A stretch of DNA of 15,290 nt, taken from NCBI GenBank assembly GCA_023417885.1, contig JAEZED010000072.1, forward strand, positions 1 to 15,290. Direction: 5' to 3'. Under the pieces are notes generated by a model. That model saw only the letters and a program-made list of their open reading frames with translations, had not been told where the DNA came from and did not search any database. Of this stretch, positions 6,814-13,838 are shown one piece after another (the stretch's first letter is position 1; every line of letters begins with the position of its first letter). This DNA is from Planctomycetota bacterium (GTDB lineage Bacteria > Planctomycetota > Phycisphaerae > Tepidisphaerales > Tepidisphaeraceae). The position numbers were made by a program, and so were the translations under genes.

Positions 6814-7947
6814 ATGCATAACGTCCTGCTTCTCGGCGCCGGCAAGATCGGCAGCGCCATCGCCCGGTTCCTCGCCGATACCGGCGATTACCACGTGCGC
6901 GTGGTCGACCAGTCCGCCGACGCCCTGGCGCGCATCGAGCCCGCACAGAATCTGGAAACGCGGCAGGTGGCCGTCTCCGATCGCGATGCCCTGCTGTCGG
7001 CCATGAGCGACCGGAACTCAGCGCTGTCGGCGGTGACGTTCGAGGCCAACCCGGCGATCGCCGAGGCATGCCTGGAAGCGGGGATCAGCTACTTCGACCT
7101 CACGGAGGACGTGGAGACGACCAAGGCGGTTCGCCGCGTGTCGGAGAAGGCGCGCCCGGGGCAGGTGTTCGTGCCGCAGTGCGGGCTGGCGCCGGGCTTC
7201 GTCTCGATCGCCGCCAACGACCTGGCGAAGAAGTTCGACTCGCTGGACACCCTGCGCCTGCGCGTCGGCGCGCTGCCGATCTTCCCGACCAACGAGCTGC
7301 GCTACAACCTGACCTGGAGCACGGACGGCCTGATCAACGAGTACGGCAACCCGTGCGAGGCGGTGGTGGAGGGGAAGATGATCAAGGTGCTCCCGCTCGA
7401 GGGCCTCGAGCACTTCTCGCTGGACGGCGTGCAGTACGAGGCATTCAACACCTCCGGCGGCGTCGGGACGCTGGCCGAGACGCTCGAGGGCAAGTGCCGC
7501 AACCTCGACTACAAGACGATCCGCTACCGCGGGCATCGCGATCTCGTGAAGTTCCTGATGTTCGACCTGCGCATGAACGAGCGCCGGCCGATGCTCAAGG
7601 ACATCTTCGAGAACGCCATCCCGATGACGCCGCAGGACGTGGTGCTGATCTTCTGCACCGCCGTCGGCATGCGGAACGGGCGGCTGACGCAGATCACCGA
7701 CGCCCGCAAGGTCTACCATGGCGAGTTCCTCGGGCAGGAGCAGAGCGGTATCCAGATCACGACCGCCGCCGGCATCTGCGCGGTGCTGGACCTGCACGTC
7801 GCCGGCAAGCTCCCGAGCCAGGGGTTCGTCCGGCAGGAGCAGATCTCGCTGTCGGACTTCCTGGCGAACCGGTTTGGCTCCGCCTACGCCAACGACCGGG
7901 ACGGCGTGGAGGAGATTGCCGAGCCATACGTGCCAATGGCGGTGTGA
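6814..7947 (+). CDS. Saccharopine dehydrogenase family protein (lysine 6-dehydrogenase-like)
   Basis: The 377-residue NAD(P)-dependent dehydrogenase has an N-terminal Rossmann motif GAGKIG (residues 8-13) and the family signatures PQCGLAPGF (121-129), NTSGG (212-216) and YKTIRYRGH (233-241). These are shared by saccharopine dehydrogenases (glutamate-forming) and by lysine 6-dehydrogenase of Geobacillus. Both make 2-aminoadipate semialdehyde, one from saccharopine and the other directly from lysine by oxidative deamination. The single-domain size and the remembered pattern around GG-YKTIRYRGH fit lysine 6-dehydrogenase well, and no lysine-ketoglutarate reductase gene is in the window. The ALDH7 gene downstream would oxidise the product. 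The start ATG has GGAGA about 10 nt upstream. Family assignment is firm; the exact substrate is inferred. Confidence 0.87.
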   Translation: MHNVLLLGAGKIGSAIARFLADTGDYHVRVVDQSADALARIEPAQNLETRQVAVSDRDALLSAMSDRNSALSAVTFEANPAIAEACLEAGISYFDLTEDVETTKAVRRVSEKARPGQVFVPQCGLAPGFVSIAANDLAKKFDSLDTLRLRVGALPIFPTNELRYNLTWSTDGLINEYGNPCEAVVEGKMIKVLPLEGLEHFSLDGVQYEAFNTSGGVGTLAETLEGKCRNLDYKTIRYRGHRDLVKFLMFDLRMNERRPMLKDIFENAIPMTPQDVVLIFCTAVGMRNGRLTQITDARKVYHGEFLGQEQSGIQITTAAGICAVLDLHVAGKLPSQGFVRQEQISLSDFLANRFGSAYANDRDGVEEIAEPYVPMAV

Positions 7948-8013
7948 AACATGGGGGCCGCGAGTGCGTGGGAACTGAGGAACCGTCTTCACCACCACGC
8001 GCCGGAGCATCCC

Positions 8014-9465
8014 ATGAACATCAAGAGCCGCCTGATCATTCCGTTGCTCGCCCTGGTCGCGATGCACTTCGCGCTCGCGCCCGCCGCGGCGCAGGCGCCG
8101 CCCGACCTGCTTCCGACAACCCGGGCCGCCGAGGGACTCGCGGGATCATGGTCTGGTGCGATCAAGCTGCCGACTGGCCAGGAGCTGACCTTCGCCGCGC
8201 GCTTCGAGCGCGAGGGGGAGCGATGGACCGGGCGGATGGACATTCCGATGCAGGGCGCACGCGACCTGCCGCTGGAGGAGATCAGCTTCGGCGAGGACCG
8301 GCGCGTTCGCTTCGCGATCGCGGGCATCCCGGGCAACCCCGCATTTGACGGCGTGCTGCAGAAGGGCGATACGGTGATCGGCACGTTCTCGCAGGGCGGC
8401 GCATCGATGTCGTTCGAGATGAAGCGTGGCGAACTAGCGGCGCCAAACCGCCCGCAGGAGCCCAAGCCTCCCTTCCCCTACGCGTCACGCGACGTCACCT
8501 TCGACTCCCTCGCCGAGGGTGTCACGCTCGCCGGAACGATCACCATCCCCGAGGGCGAAGGTCCCTTCCCCGGCGTCATCCTCGTCAGCGGCAGCGGCCC
8601 GCAGGACCGGAACGAGGAACTCTTCGGACACAAGCCGTTCCTCGTCCTCGCCGACTCGCTGACGAGGGCGGGCATTGCGGTGTTGCGTTACGACGACCGC
8701 GGCGTCGGTGCAAGCACCGGCGACCTCTCCGGAGCGACGACGGCGGACCTCTCGCGGGACGCCGAGGCGGCGCTTCGATACCTGCGCGAGCAGCCGGAGG
8801 TGCGTGACAATGCGGTGGGGATCGTGGGGCACAGCGAAGGGGGCCTGATCGCGCCGCTGGTGGCGGCGCGGTCGGAGGAGGTGAGCTTCATCGTGCTGAT
8901 GGCAGGCCCCGGCGTGCCCGGGGACCAGGTGCTGATCCGCCAGATCCGCGAGGGGGCCGAGGCGGAGGGGATGCCAGTGGAGGCGGCAAAGGCGGTGTCC
9001 GACGCGGTGACCACGCTGGTGGAAGCCGTGAAGTCGGGCGCCGAAGAATCCGAGATCCGTGCGGCGCTTGAGGCGATGCTGCGCATCCAGCTGGGCGCCG
9101 GCCCCGACGCGCCGGTGCCGGCGGAGGCGATCGACGGGATGTACCAAACGTTCGCCGGCCCATGGTTCCGGCACTTCCTCTCCTACGACCCCGCCGAGGC
9201 GCTGGGGAAGGTGAACGTGCCGGTACTCGTGCTCCAGGGGGAGCTGGACCGCCAGGTGAACGCGCAGGTGAACACCGAGGCGATCCGCGAGGCGCTGGCG
9301 CACAACGATGATGTGCGAATCGAGATTCTCGACGGCCTGAACCACCTCTTCCAGCCCGCCACCACCGGCGCGGGAAGCGAATACGCGACGATCGAGACCA
9401 CCATCGACGAGCGCGTCCCGCAGATCATCGCGGAGTGGGTGAAGGAGCAGTCTGCTGGCGATTGA
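8014..9465 (+). CDS. Exported alpha/beta hydrolase with N-terminal beta-rich domain
   Basis: The 483-residue product starts with a signal peptide (about 1-27, ending APAAAQA). Residues 42-140 form a beta-rich, lipocalin-like region (GSWSGAIKLPTGQELTF). Residues 160-483 form an alpha/beta hydrolase of the serine aminopeptidase/S9-like esterase type: VSGSGPQDRN near the oxyanion hole, RYDDRGVGAS, nucleophile elbow GHSEGG with S274, acid D412 in LQGELDRQ, and H444 in GLNHLFQP. The triad looks intact. Family members hydrolyse esters or small peptides; the substrate is unknown. The ATG at 8014 has GGAG 6 nt upstream and begins the signal peptide, so I prefer it to an upstream in-frame start at 7951. 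It lies 66 nt after the dehydrogenase and may be co-transcribed, with no obvious shared pathway. Confidence 0.88.
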   Translation: MNIKSRLIIPLLALVAMHFALAPAAAQAPPDLLPTTRAAEGLAGSWSGAIKLPTGQELTFAARFEREGERWTGRMDIPMQGARDLPLEEISFGEDRRVRFAIAGIPGNPAFDGVLQKGDTVIGTFSQGGASMSFEMKRGELAAPNRPQEPKPPFPYASRDVTFDSLAEGVTLAGTITIPEGEGPFPGVILVSGSGPQDRNEELFGHKPFLVLADSLTRAGIAVLRYDDRGVGASTGDLSGATTADLSRDAEAALRYLREQPEVRDNAVGIVGHSEGGLIAPLVAARSEEVSFIVLMAGPGVPGDQVLIRQIREGAEAEGMPVEAAKAVSDAVTTLVEAVKSGAEESEIRAALEAMLRIQLGAGPDAPVPAEAIDGMYQTFAGPWFRHFLSYDPAEALGKVNVPVLVLQGELDRQVNAQVNTEAIREALAHNDDVRIEILDGLNHLFQPATTGAGSEYATIETTIDERVPQIIAEWVKEQSAGD

Positions 9466-9467
9466 AC

Positions 9468-9487
9468 TCACCGGCCGCTGCCGGTGA
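9468..9487. terminator. Perfect hairpin between convergent genes
   Basis: TCACCGGC (9468-9475) pairs perfectly with GCCGGTGA (9480-9487) around a 4-nt loop. It starts 2 nt after the hydrolase stop, and its left end is the stop codon of the convergent alkaline phosphatase, so both mRNAs would end with this stem. There is no T-run on either strand, so Rho-independent termination is doubtful. It may protect both 3' ends. Confidence 0.4.
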
Positions 9488-11048
9488 CCACGCGCTCCGG
9501 CGCTCGCTGCGGCGCATCCTCGCCGCGGATGAACGCCTTGAGCAGCAGGCCCAGCTCCGACTGGTGAAGATAAGGCCCACGGCCGAGAGTGCGCTCGGCG
9601 ATCTGGAACTCGTCCACCTCGTCGGCGATCGCCACGAAGCGGTCGCTGCCGGCCCCGCGCGCAAAGAGCGGCACCAGGTTGTTGCTGTGGCCGTTCGACA
9701 GCCAGCGGTAGCCCGGCATCTTCCCCTTCCCGCGATCCTCCAACTCCTGGAACGGGATGCGATCGGCATCCGGCCCGTAGAGCAGGTGATCGTGATCGGC
9801 GGTGACCACCACCAGCGTGTTCTCCCAGTTGTGCCCGTTGGTGCCGGCGTCGAGATAGTCGCACACTGTCCGGATCGTCTCGTTGAACTCCAGGTACTCC
9901 TCGATCGCGCGGCCGAGCTGGTTGTTGTGCATCGCCCAGTCCACCGCCCCGCCTTCGATCATCAGGAAGAAGCCGTCGGGATCGTCATCCACCGCGTTCA
10001 GGGCCGCGCGCGCCAGGTCCGGCAGCGTCGGCAGCCCTTCCAGACGCGGATCGTCTCCCGGTGCGCTCTCGAAGACGTCGGCCCCGTTGCGACGACCGTC
10101 GTCGTTGCGATCCAGGGCGGGCGTTCGCTTCTGCTGAAAGGTCGTGCCGGCACGCGGCATGACGACGACGCTTTCCGGCACCGGCCCCTGCGCCAGCGCC
10201 AGGATCGCCTCCGTGTCCTGCACGAGTGTCCACGGCTCGCCAGTCGCGTCGGCGCGCGTGCCCTGCTTCAGCGCGAGCCAGTCCGCCTCGCCGATGTAGC
10301 TGTAGCTCGGCTTCGAGCGCGGGCGCGCGTTGCTGTCGTAGTCCGGGTTGCCGGCCCCCGCGAGGAAGTCCACCACGCCGGCCGAGAGGATCTCCGCGGC
10401 GATCTCCTCGTAGTTGCTGCGCGAGGCATTGTGAGCCCCCCCGGCCGCGGCGGGCGTGGCATGCGTCCAAGGAACCGTACTCACGACCCCCACGCGCTTG
10501 CCAAGCTGGTGGGCAACCTCGCTCACCGCCTCCACCGGCTCGCGCCCGCCGTCCACGTTGATCGCGCCGTTGTACGTCCGCACCCCGGTCATCATGGCGC
10601 TGGCCGTCGCCGCCGAGTCGGGGGCGGTGCGACGGAGCATCTCGTACCCCGCGAAGCCGCGGACGTAGGGCACTTCCTTGCCCGAGAGCCGGATCGTGAA
10701 CTCCCCCTCGATCGGCTCGACGTCGTAGAGGCGCGCGGCGTCGTAAGCCATCCCCGGATCCTGGTCGAGCGGGCCGAGATCCCCCCGCAACGCCCCGCCG
10801 CTTCGGAGGGCATACGTGGCCTGCGCGAGCTTGCGCCACTCGGGCCCATCCACCACGAGCGGCTCGCCGGACCAGAGGCGCGTCGCCTGGAGCATGTTGA
10901 AGCCGGAGCCGTCGGCGATCAGGACGATCACGTTCTTCGGCGCGGCGGGTGCCTGGGGCAGATCCGTCGCCTGTCCCCCGACCTTCGTTATGCAGGTGGG
11001 GGCAAGAAGCAGCAGTGCGGGCACGGCGAATCGGGTCAACAGCTTCAT
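9468..11048 (-). CDS. phoA: Secreted PhoA-family alkaline phosphatase
   Basis: The 526-residue phosphomonoesterase has an N-terminal signal peptide (about 1-25; C19 might be a loose lipobox, unlikely). The catalytic set of the alkaline phosphatase family is complete: D46 in IADGSG, nucleophile S145 in APDSAATAS, T198 in HATPAA, E365/D370/H374 in IEGGAVDWAMHNN, D418/H419 in TADHDH, and H454 in SNGHSNN. Compared with E. coli PhoA, the positions of Asp153 and Lys328 are His (H196) and Trp (W371), as in many non-enteric enzymes with altered metal preference. Residues 313-324 form an EF-hand-like calcium loop. It acts outside the cytoplasm releasing phosphate. No Shine-Dalgarno sequence is seen, but TACCATC lies 7 nt before the ATG. 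It is divergent from ALDH7. Confidence 0.92.
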   Translation of the reverse strand: MKLLTRFAVPALLLLAPTCITKVGGQATDLPQAPAAPKNVIVLIADGSGFNMLQATRLWSGEPLVVDGPEWRKLAQATYALRSGGALRGDLGPLDQDPGMAYDAARLYDVEPIEGEFTIRLSGKEVPYVRGFAGYEMLRRTAPDSAATASAMMTGVRTYNGAINVDGGREPVEAVSEVAHQLGKRVGVVSTVPWTHATPAAAGGAHNASRSNYEEIAAEILSAGVVDFLAGAGNPDYDSNARPRSKPSYSYIGEADWLALKQGTRADATGEPWTLVQDTEAILALAQGPVPESVVVMPRAGTTFQQKRTPALDRNDDGRRNGADVFESAPGDDPRLEGLPTLPDLARAALNAVDDDPDGFFLMIEGGAVDWAMHNNQLGRAIEEYLEFNETIRTVCDYLDAGTNGHNWENTLVVVTADHDHLLYGPDADRIPFQELEDRGKGKMPGYRWLSNGHSNNLVPLFARGAGSDRFVAIADEVDEFQIAERTLGRGPYLHQSELGLLLKAFIRGEDAPQRAPERVVTGSGR

Positions 11049-11055
11049 GGGACGA

Positions 11056-11142
11056 GATGGTAGCGAATCCTCGGGGTCGGGTCGTGTGGCGCCGCCGCAC
11101 GGTTGGGCGACTTCATGTCAGCAACCTTCCTGCCTTACCATC
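11056..11142. promoter_or_regulatory. Divergent TACCATC elements before alkaline phosphatase and ALDH7
   Basis: The plus strand has GATGGTA at 11056-11062 and TACCATC at 11136-11142. Each gene therefore has TACCATC 7 nt (phosphatase) or 8 nt (ALDH7) before its ATG. TACCAT fits the TAnnnT -10 form seen directly before leaderless genes, and neither gene has a Shine-Dalgarno sequence. No good -35 box is visible. The role is inferred. Confidence 0.4.
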
Positions 11143-11150
11143 GGGCAACC

Positions 11151-12725
11151 ATGGCCAACGCATCGCTGAACCGGTTCGGACTCGAAAGCAACCCCCCCGC
11201 CGCATGGATCGGCAATGAGGCCCGCCAGGCCGCGGGGCCGGAGTTGAGGGTTCGCTCCCCCATCGACGGCGCCACCACCGCCGTCCTGAAGCAGGCGACG
11301 GCGGAGGATGTCGAATCCGCGGTCCGCGCCGCGGCCGAGGCGTTTCGCGACTGGCGGCTCGTGCCTGCACCGAAGCGCGGGGAGTTCGTGCGCCGGCTCG
11401 GCAACGCGCTGCGCGACCGCAAGGCGGAGCTGGCGGAGATCGTGACGCTGGAGGCGGGCAAGATCACGCAAGAGGCGCTGGGCGAGGTGCAGGAGATGAT
11501 CGACATCTGCGACTTCGCGGTTGGGCTGTCGCGCCAGCTCTACGGCCTGACGATTGCCAGTGAGCGCCCGGGTCACCGGATGATGGAGCAGTGGCACCCG
11601 CTGGGGCCGGTCGGCGTCATCAGCGCCTTCAACTTCCCGGTCGCCGTCTGGAGCTGGAACGCGGCGCTCGCATTCGTCTGCGGCGATCCGGTCATCTGGA
11701 AGCCGAGCGAGAAGACGCCGCTCACCGCGCTGGCCTGCCAGCGGATTACGCAGGACGTGATCAGGGATTGCGACTGGGTTCCGCCCGCCGTCAGCAGCGT
11801 TCTCGTCGGTGACGCCAGCAACGTCGGCGTCCCGCTCTGCGAGCACCCGGGACTGCCGCTGGTCAGCGCCACCGGCAGCATCCGCATGGGACGCGAGGTG
11901 GCGAAGAGCGTCGGCGGCCGGCTCGGCCGGACGCTGCTCGAGCTCGGCGGGAACAACGCCATGATCGTGACGCCGTCGGCGGACCTGGAGCTGGCGATCC
12001 GCGCCATCATCTTCGCCGCCTTCGGCACAGCGGGTCAGCGCTGCACGACGTTGCGCCGGCTGATCGTGCACGAGTCGATCAGGGAGAAGCTGGTCGGACA
12101 GATCCGCCAGGTGATGGGGCAGCTCAAGATCGGCGATCCGCGCACGGAGGGTGTGCTGGTGGGCCCGCTGATCGACGAGTCGGCCTTCGACGGGATGGAG
12201 AAGGCGCTGGCGGCGGCGAAGGCGCAGGGAGGAAACGTCCATGGCGGCGGGCGCGTGGCGGACGGCGTGCCGGCCGGCGGGGTGTATGTGCGTCCCGCCC
12301 TCGTCGAGATCACCGCCGACGCGGCGATCGTGCAGCAGGAGACGTTCGCGCCGATTCTCTATGTCATGGGCTACCGCGACTTCGACGAGGCGATCGCGAT
12401 CCAGAACGGCGCGCCCCAGGGCCTGTCGTCGGCCGTCTTCACCGGCGACGTGCGCGAGGCGGAGCTGTTCCTCTCGCCGGCTGGCAGCGACTGCGGCATT
12501 GCGAACGTGAACATCGGCACGAGCGGCGCCGAGATCGGCGGGGCCTTCGGGGGCGAGAAGGAGACCGGCGGCGGGCGCGAGAGCGGCAGCGACTCGTGGA
12601 AGAACTACATGCGTCGTGCCACGAACACGGTGAACTACTCGACCGCCCTGCCGCTCGCGCAGGGCATCAACTTCGACATCGGCGGAACGGACAAGGGTAT
12701 CGCCGGCTCGGAGGTGGCGGAGTGA
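11151..12725 (+). CDS. amaB: ALDH7-family 2-aminoadipate semialdehyde (piperideine-6-carboxylate) dehydrogenase
   Basis: This enzyme oxidises 2-aminoadipate 6-semialdehyde to 2-aminoadipate with NAD(P), a central step of lysine catabolism. The 524-residue protein matches antiquitin/ALDH7A1 along its length: EQWHPLGPVGVISAFNFPVA with N161, LLELGGNNAMI with general base E264, GTAGQRCTT with catalytic C298, and the family-specific NVNIGTSGAEIGGAFGGEK, GGGRESGSD and LPLAQGINF near the C-terminus. About 15 extra residues follow. ATG 11151 begins MANASLNRFGL, which fits the family. ATG 11115 and TTG 11103 are in-frame alternatives without ribosome sites. The lysine/saccharopine dehydrogenase gene lies about 3.2 kb upstream on the same strand, separated by the hydrolase and the opposite-strand phosphatase, so the two are not one operon. 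Confidence 0.93.
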   Translation: MANASLNRFGLESNPPAAWIGNEARQAAGPELRVRSPIDGATTAVLKQATAEDVESAVRAAAEAFRDWRLVPAPKRGEFVRRLGNALRDRKAELAEIVTLEAGKITQEALGEVQEMIDICDFAVGLSRQLYGLTIASERPGHRMMEQWHPLGPVGVISAFNFPVAVWSWNAALAFVCGDPVIWKPSEKTPLTALACQRITQDVIRDCDWVPPAVSSVLVGDASNVGVPLCEHPGLPLVSATGSIRMGREVAKSVGGRLGRTLLELGGNNAMIVTPSADLELAIRAIIFAAFGTAGQRCTTLRRLIVHESIREKLVGQIRQVMGQLKIGDPRTEGVLVGPLIDESAFDGMEKALAAAKAQGGNVHGGGRVADGVPAGGVYVRPALVEITADAAIVQQETFAPILYVMGYRDFDEAIAIQNGAPQGLSSAVFTGDVREAELFLSPAGSDCGIANVNIGTSGAEIGGAFGGEKETGGGRESGSDSWKNYMRRATNTVNYSTALPLAQGINFDIGGTDKGIAGSEVAE

Positions 12726-12831
12726 CGGACTCTTCCGAGGACGGCGGCACGTCTGCAGGATCCGCAGCGGAGCCGTCGCTTCAATACTGGACGGCACGCC
12801 TCCTCCGCCTCCGACGCCCGCGACGGTGGTC

Positions 12832-12966
12832 ATGGGAGCAGGCTGGCTGGTGGGATTGGTCCTGGCCGTGGCCGCGTGGATCGTCGTCGCGTTCGTGGTC
12901 AATGCATGCCTTTACGCGTTCGATACTTCGCAGCCGTCCCCGCCGTCCATCCGCCTGTGGCGGTGA
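12832..12966 (+). CDS. Possible 44-residue single-span membrane protein
   Basis: This ATG-started frame reads MGAGWLVGLVLAVAAW, continues as one hydrophobic segment to about residue 30, and then has a short Ser/Pro-rich polar tail ending IRLWR. A GTG 6 nt upstream could also start it; no clear Shine-Dalgarno sequence is seen. It begins 106 nt after the ALDH7 stop, and its TGA overlaps the GTG of the next small ORF (GTGA at 12963-12966), which suggests translational coupling. I recognise no family. The strong transmembrane character and overlap support it; the small size makes it uncertain. The sequence between 12726 and 12831 contains no other convincing gene. Confidence 0.4.
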   Translation: MGAGWLVGLVLAVAAWIVVAFVVNACLYAFDTSQPSPPSIRLWR

Positions 12967-13157
12967 CGTATCTACAAGGCTGGCATGCTGCGCTCACGAT
13001 CGGTCTCGTTGCGGTCATCCTCGCGATGGCGCTGCTCCTCGCCTGGCGTGGATCCTGGCGCGCGGAGCTGCGCGGCCTGTTCGCCTGGACCGCTGCCGCT
13101 ATTGCGGTCGGCATCGCGCTGTTCGTTCTGCTTGCGCGCCCACAGGTGGTCTGGTGA
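12963..13157 (+). CDS. Small two-span membrane protein, unknown function
   Basis: From GTG 12963 the product is 64 residues with two hydrophobic spans, AALTIGLVAVILAMALLLAW and LFAWTAAAIAVGIALFVLLA. They are joined by a short loop with Arg and Glu (RGSWRAELRG), giving a helical hairpin. The frame is also open upstream (GTG 12876, ATG 12906), but those starts overlap the 44-residue ORF in another frame and add a basic, non-membrane leader. The GTGA overlap with that ORF favours 12963. No family recognised. It ends 25 nt before the stop of the convergent Uma2 gene. Confidence 0.5.
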   Translation: MTYLQGWHAALTIGLVAVILAMALLLAWRGSWRAELRGLFAWTAAAIAVGIALFVLLARPQVVW

Positions 13158-13182
13158 AAGCGCTGATGCTGCGGCGGCTGAG

Positions 13183-13788
13183 TCAGGGCGTCTCGCCCTC
13201 GAACGTGATCCCCGCGAACACTTCCGCCAGGGGCAGGTCGATCTCCAGCGACCACAGCCGGGCGACGGCGGCCGCGCCCTCCCAGCTCGAGAACGTCCAC
13301 GTGCCGTCGTCCCGCCGAAGGAAGGTCTCGACCGCCGGGCGATCCTGCGAGATCAGCACGTACTCCCGCAGCGACTCGAGGTGGCGGTAGTGGGTGAACT
13401 TCTCGCCGCGGTCGTAGGCCTCGGTGGAGGCCGAGAGGGTCTCGACGATCACGCGCGGATTGACGATGGTGGTCTGGTTCGGGTCGTTCTCGTCGAACCG
13501 CGGCTCACCACAGACGATGGTGGCGTCAGGATAGAAGTAGCGCCGCGTGGCGGCGATGGCGACGCGCATGTTGCTGTCGAGCACGAAGCAGGGGGAGCCC
13601 TTCAGACGGTCACGAATCTCACCCACCAGGTTGGCGTTGATCCGGCTGTGCCGAAGTGTTCCCCCGCTCATCGCGAGCACTTCGCCATCGTGGAACTCAT
13701 GCTTCTGCTCCGCTTTTGCCTCGCGCGCGAGGTACTCCGCCACGCTCACGCGCTCCGGCTGACGCTGCATTTCCGCGGGAAGTGCCAT
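13183..13788 (-). CDS. Uma2 family (DUF820) putative restriction endonuclease-like protein
   Basis: The 201-residue protein has the Uma2 layout. AEYLAREAKAEQKHEF is the N-terminal helix with an acidic residue (E31), RYFYPDATIVCGEP holds D88, and PRVIVETLSASTEAYDRGEKFTHYR holds E116 and K130. Together these form a PD-(D/E)XK-like core. The family is abundant, often in many copies, in Cyanobacteria, Planctomycetota and Chloroflexota. Nuclease activity is predicted from fold, and cellular roles are mostly unknown. No methyltransferase or other partner lies beside it. I prefer ATG 13788 (MALPAEM) because a -10-like TATCCT sits 6 nt upstream, as for a leaderless gene. ATG 13806 would add six residues (MWYPYV). 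Confidence 0.88.
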   Translation of the reverse strand: MALPAEMQRQPERVSVAEYLAREAKAEQKHEFHDGEVLAMSGGTLRHSRINANLVGEIRDRLKGSPCFVLDSNMRVAIAATRRYFYPDATIVCGEPRFDENDPNQTTIVNPRVIVETLSASTEAYDRGEKFTHYRHLESLREYVLISQDRPAVETFLRRDDGTWTFSSWEGAAAVARLWSLEIDLPLAEVFAGITFEGETP

Positions 13789-13838
13789 GACATAAGGATA
13801 CCACATGCGCCGGGCGCGGGACGACCGTCCTGCGACGC

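Noticed and set aside
7951..8013. Upstream start for the alpha/beta hydrolase
   Set aside because: It would put about 21 polar residues before the signal peptide; ATG 8014 has a ribosome site and gives a normal signal peptide.
9435..11063. 542-codon open frame on the + strand over the alkaline phosphatase
   Set aside because: Antisense shadow of a gene with a complete catalytic set; the protein has no recognisable motif and also overlaps the hydrolase 3' end.
11118..12902. 594-codon open frame antisense to ALDH7
   Set aside because: Shadow frame rich in Arg/Ala/Asp; ALDH7 on the + strand is certain.
13185..13199. AGGGCG-TCT-CGCCCT hairpin as a terminator between Uma2 and the small membrane ORF
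   Set aside because: Short stem with a 3-nt loop, mostly inside the Uma2 coding end, and no T-run; chance is likely in GC-rich sequence.
12596..13390. 264-codon open frame on the + strand crossing the region after ALDH7
   Set aside because: It begins inside ALDH7, is rich in Arg/Ser/Trp/Cys runs typical of a wrong frame, and overlaps the 3' part of Uma2. The hydrophobic frames at 12832 and 12963 are more protein-like. I considered a frameshift joining these frames but see no homology to support it.
13183..13806. Uma2 as part of a restriction-modification or defence system
   Set aside because: No methyltransferase, helicase, toxin or other defence partner is next to it; neighbours are a dipeptidase and small membrane ORFs.
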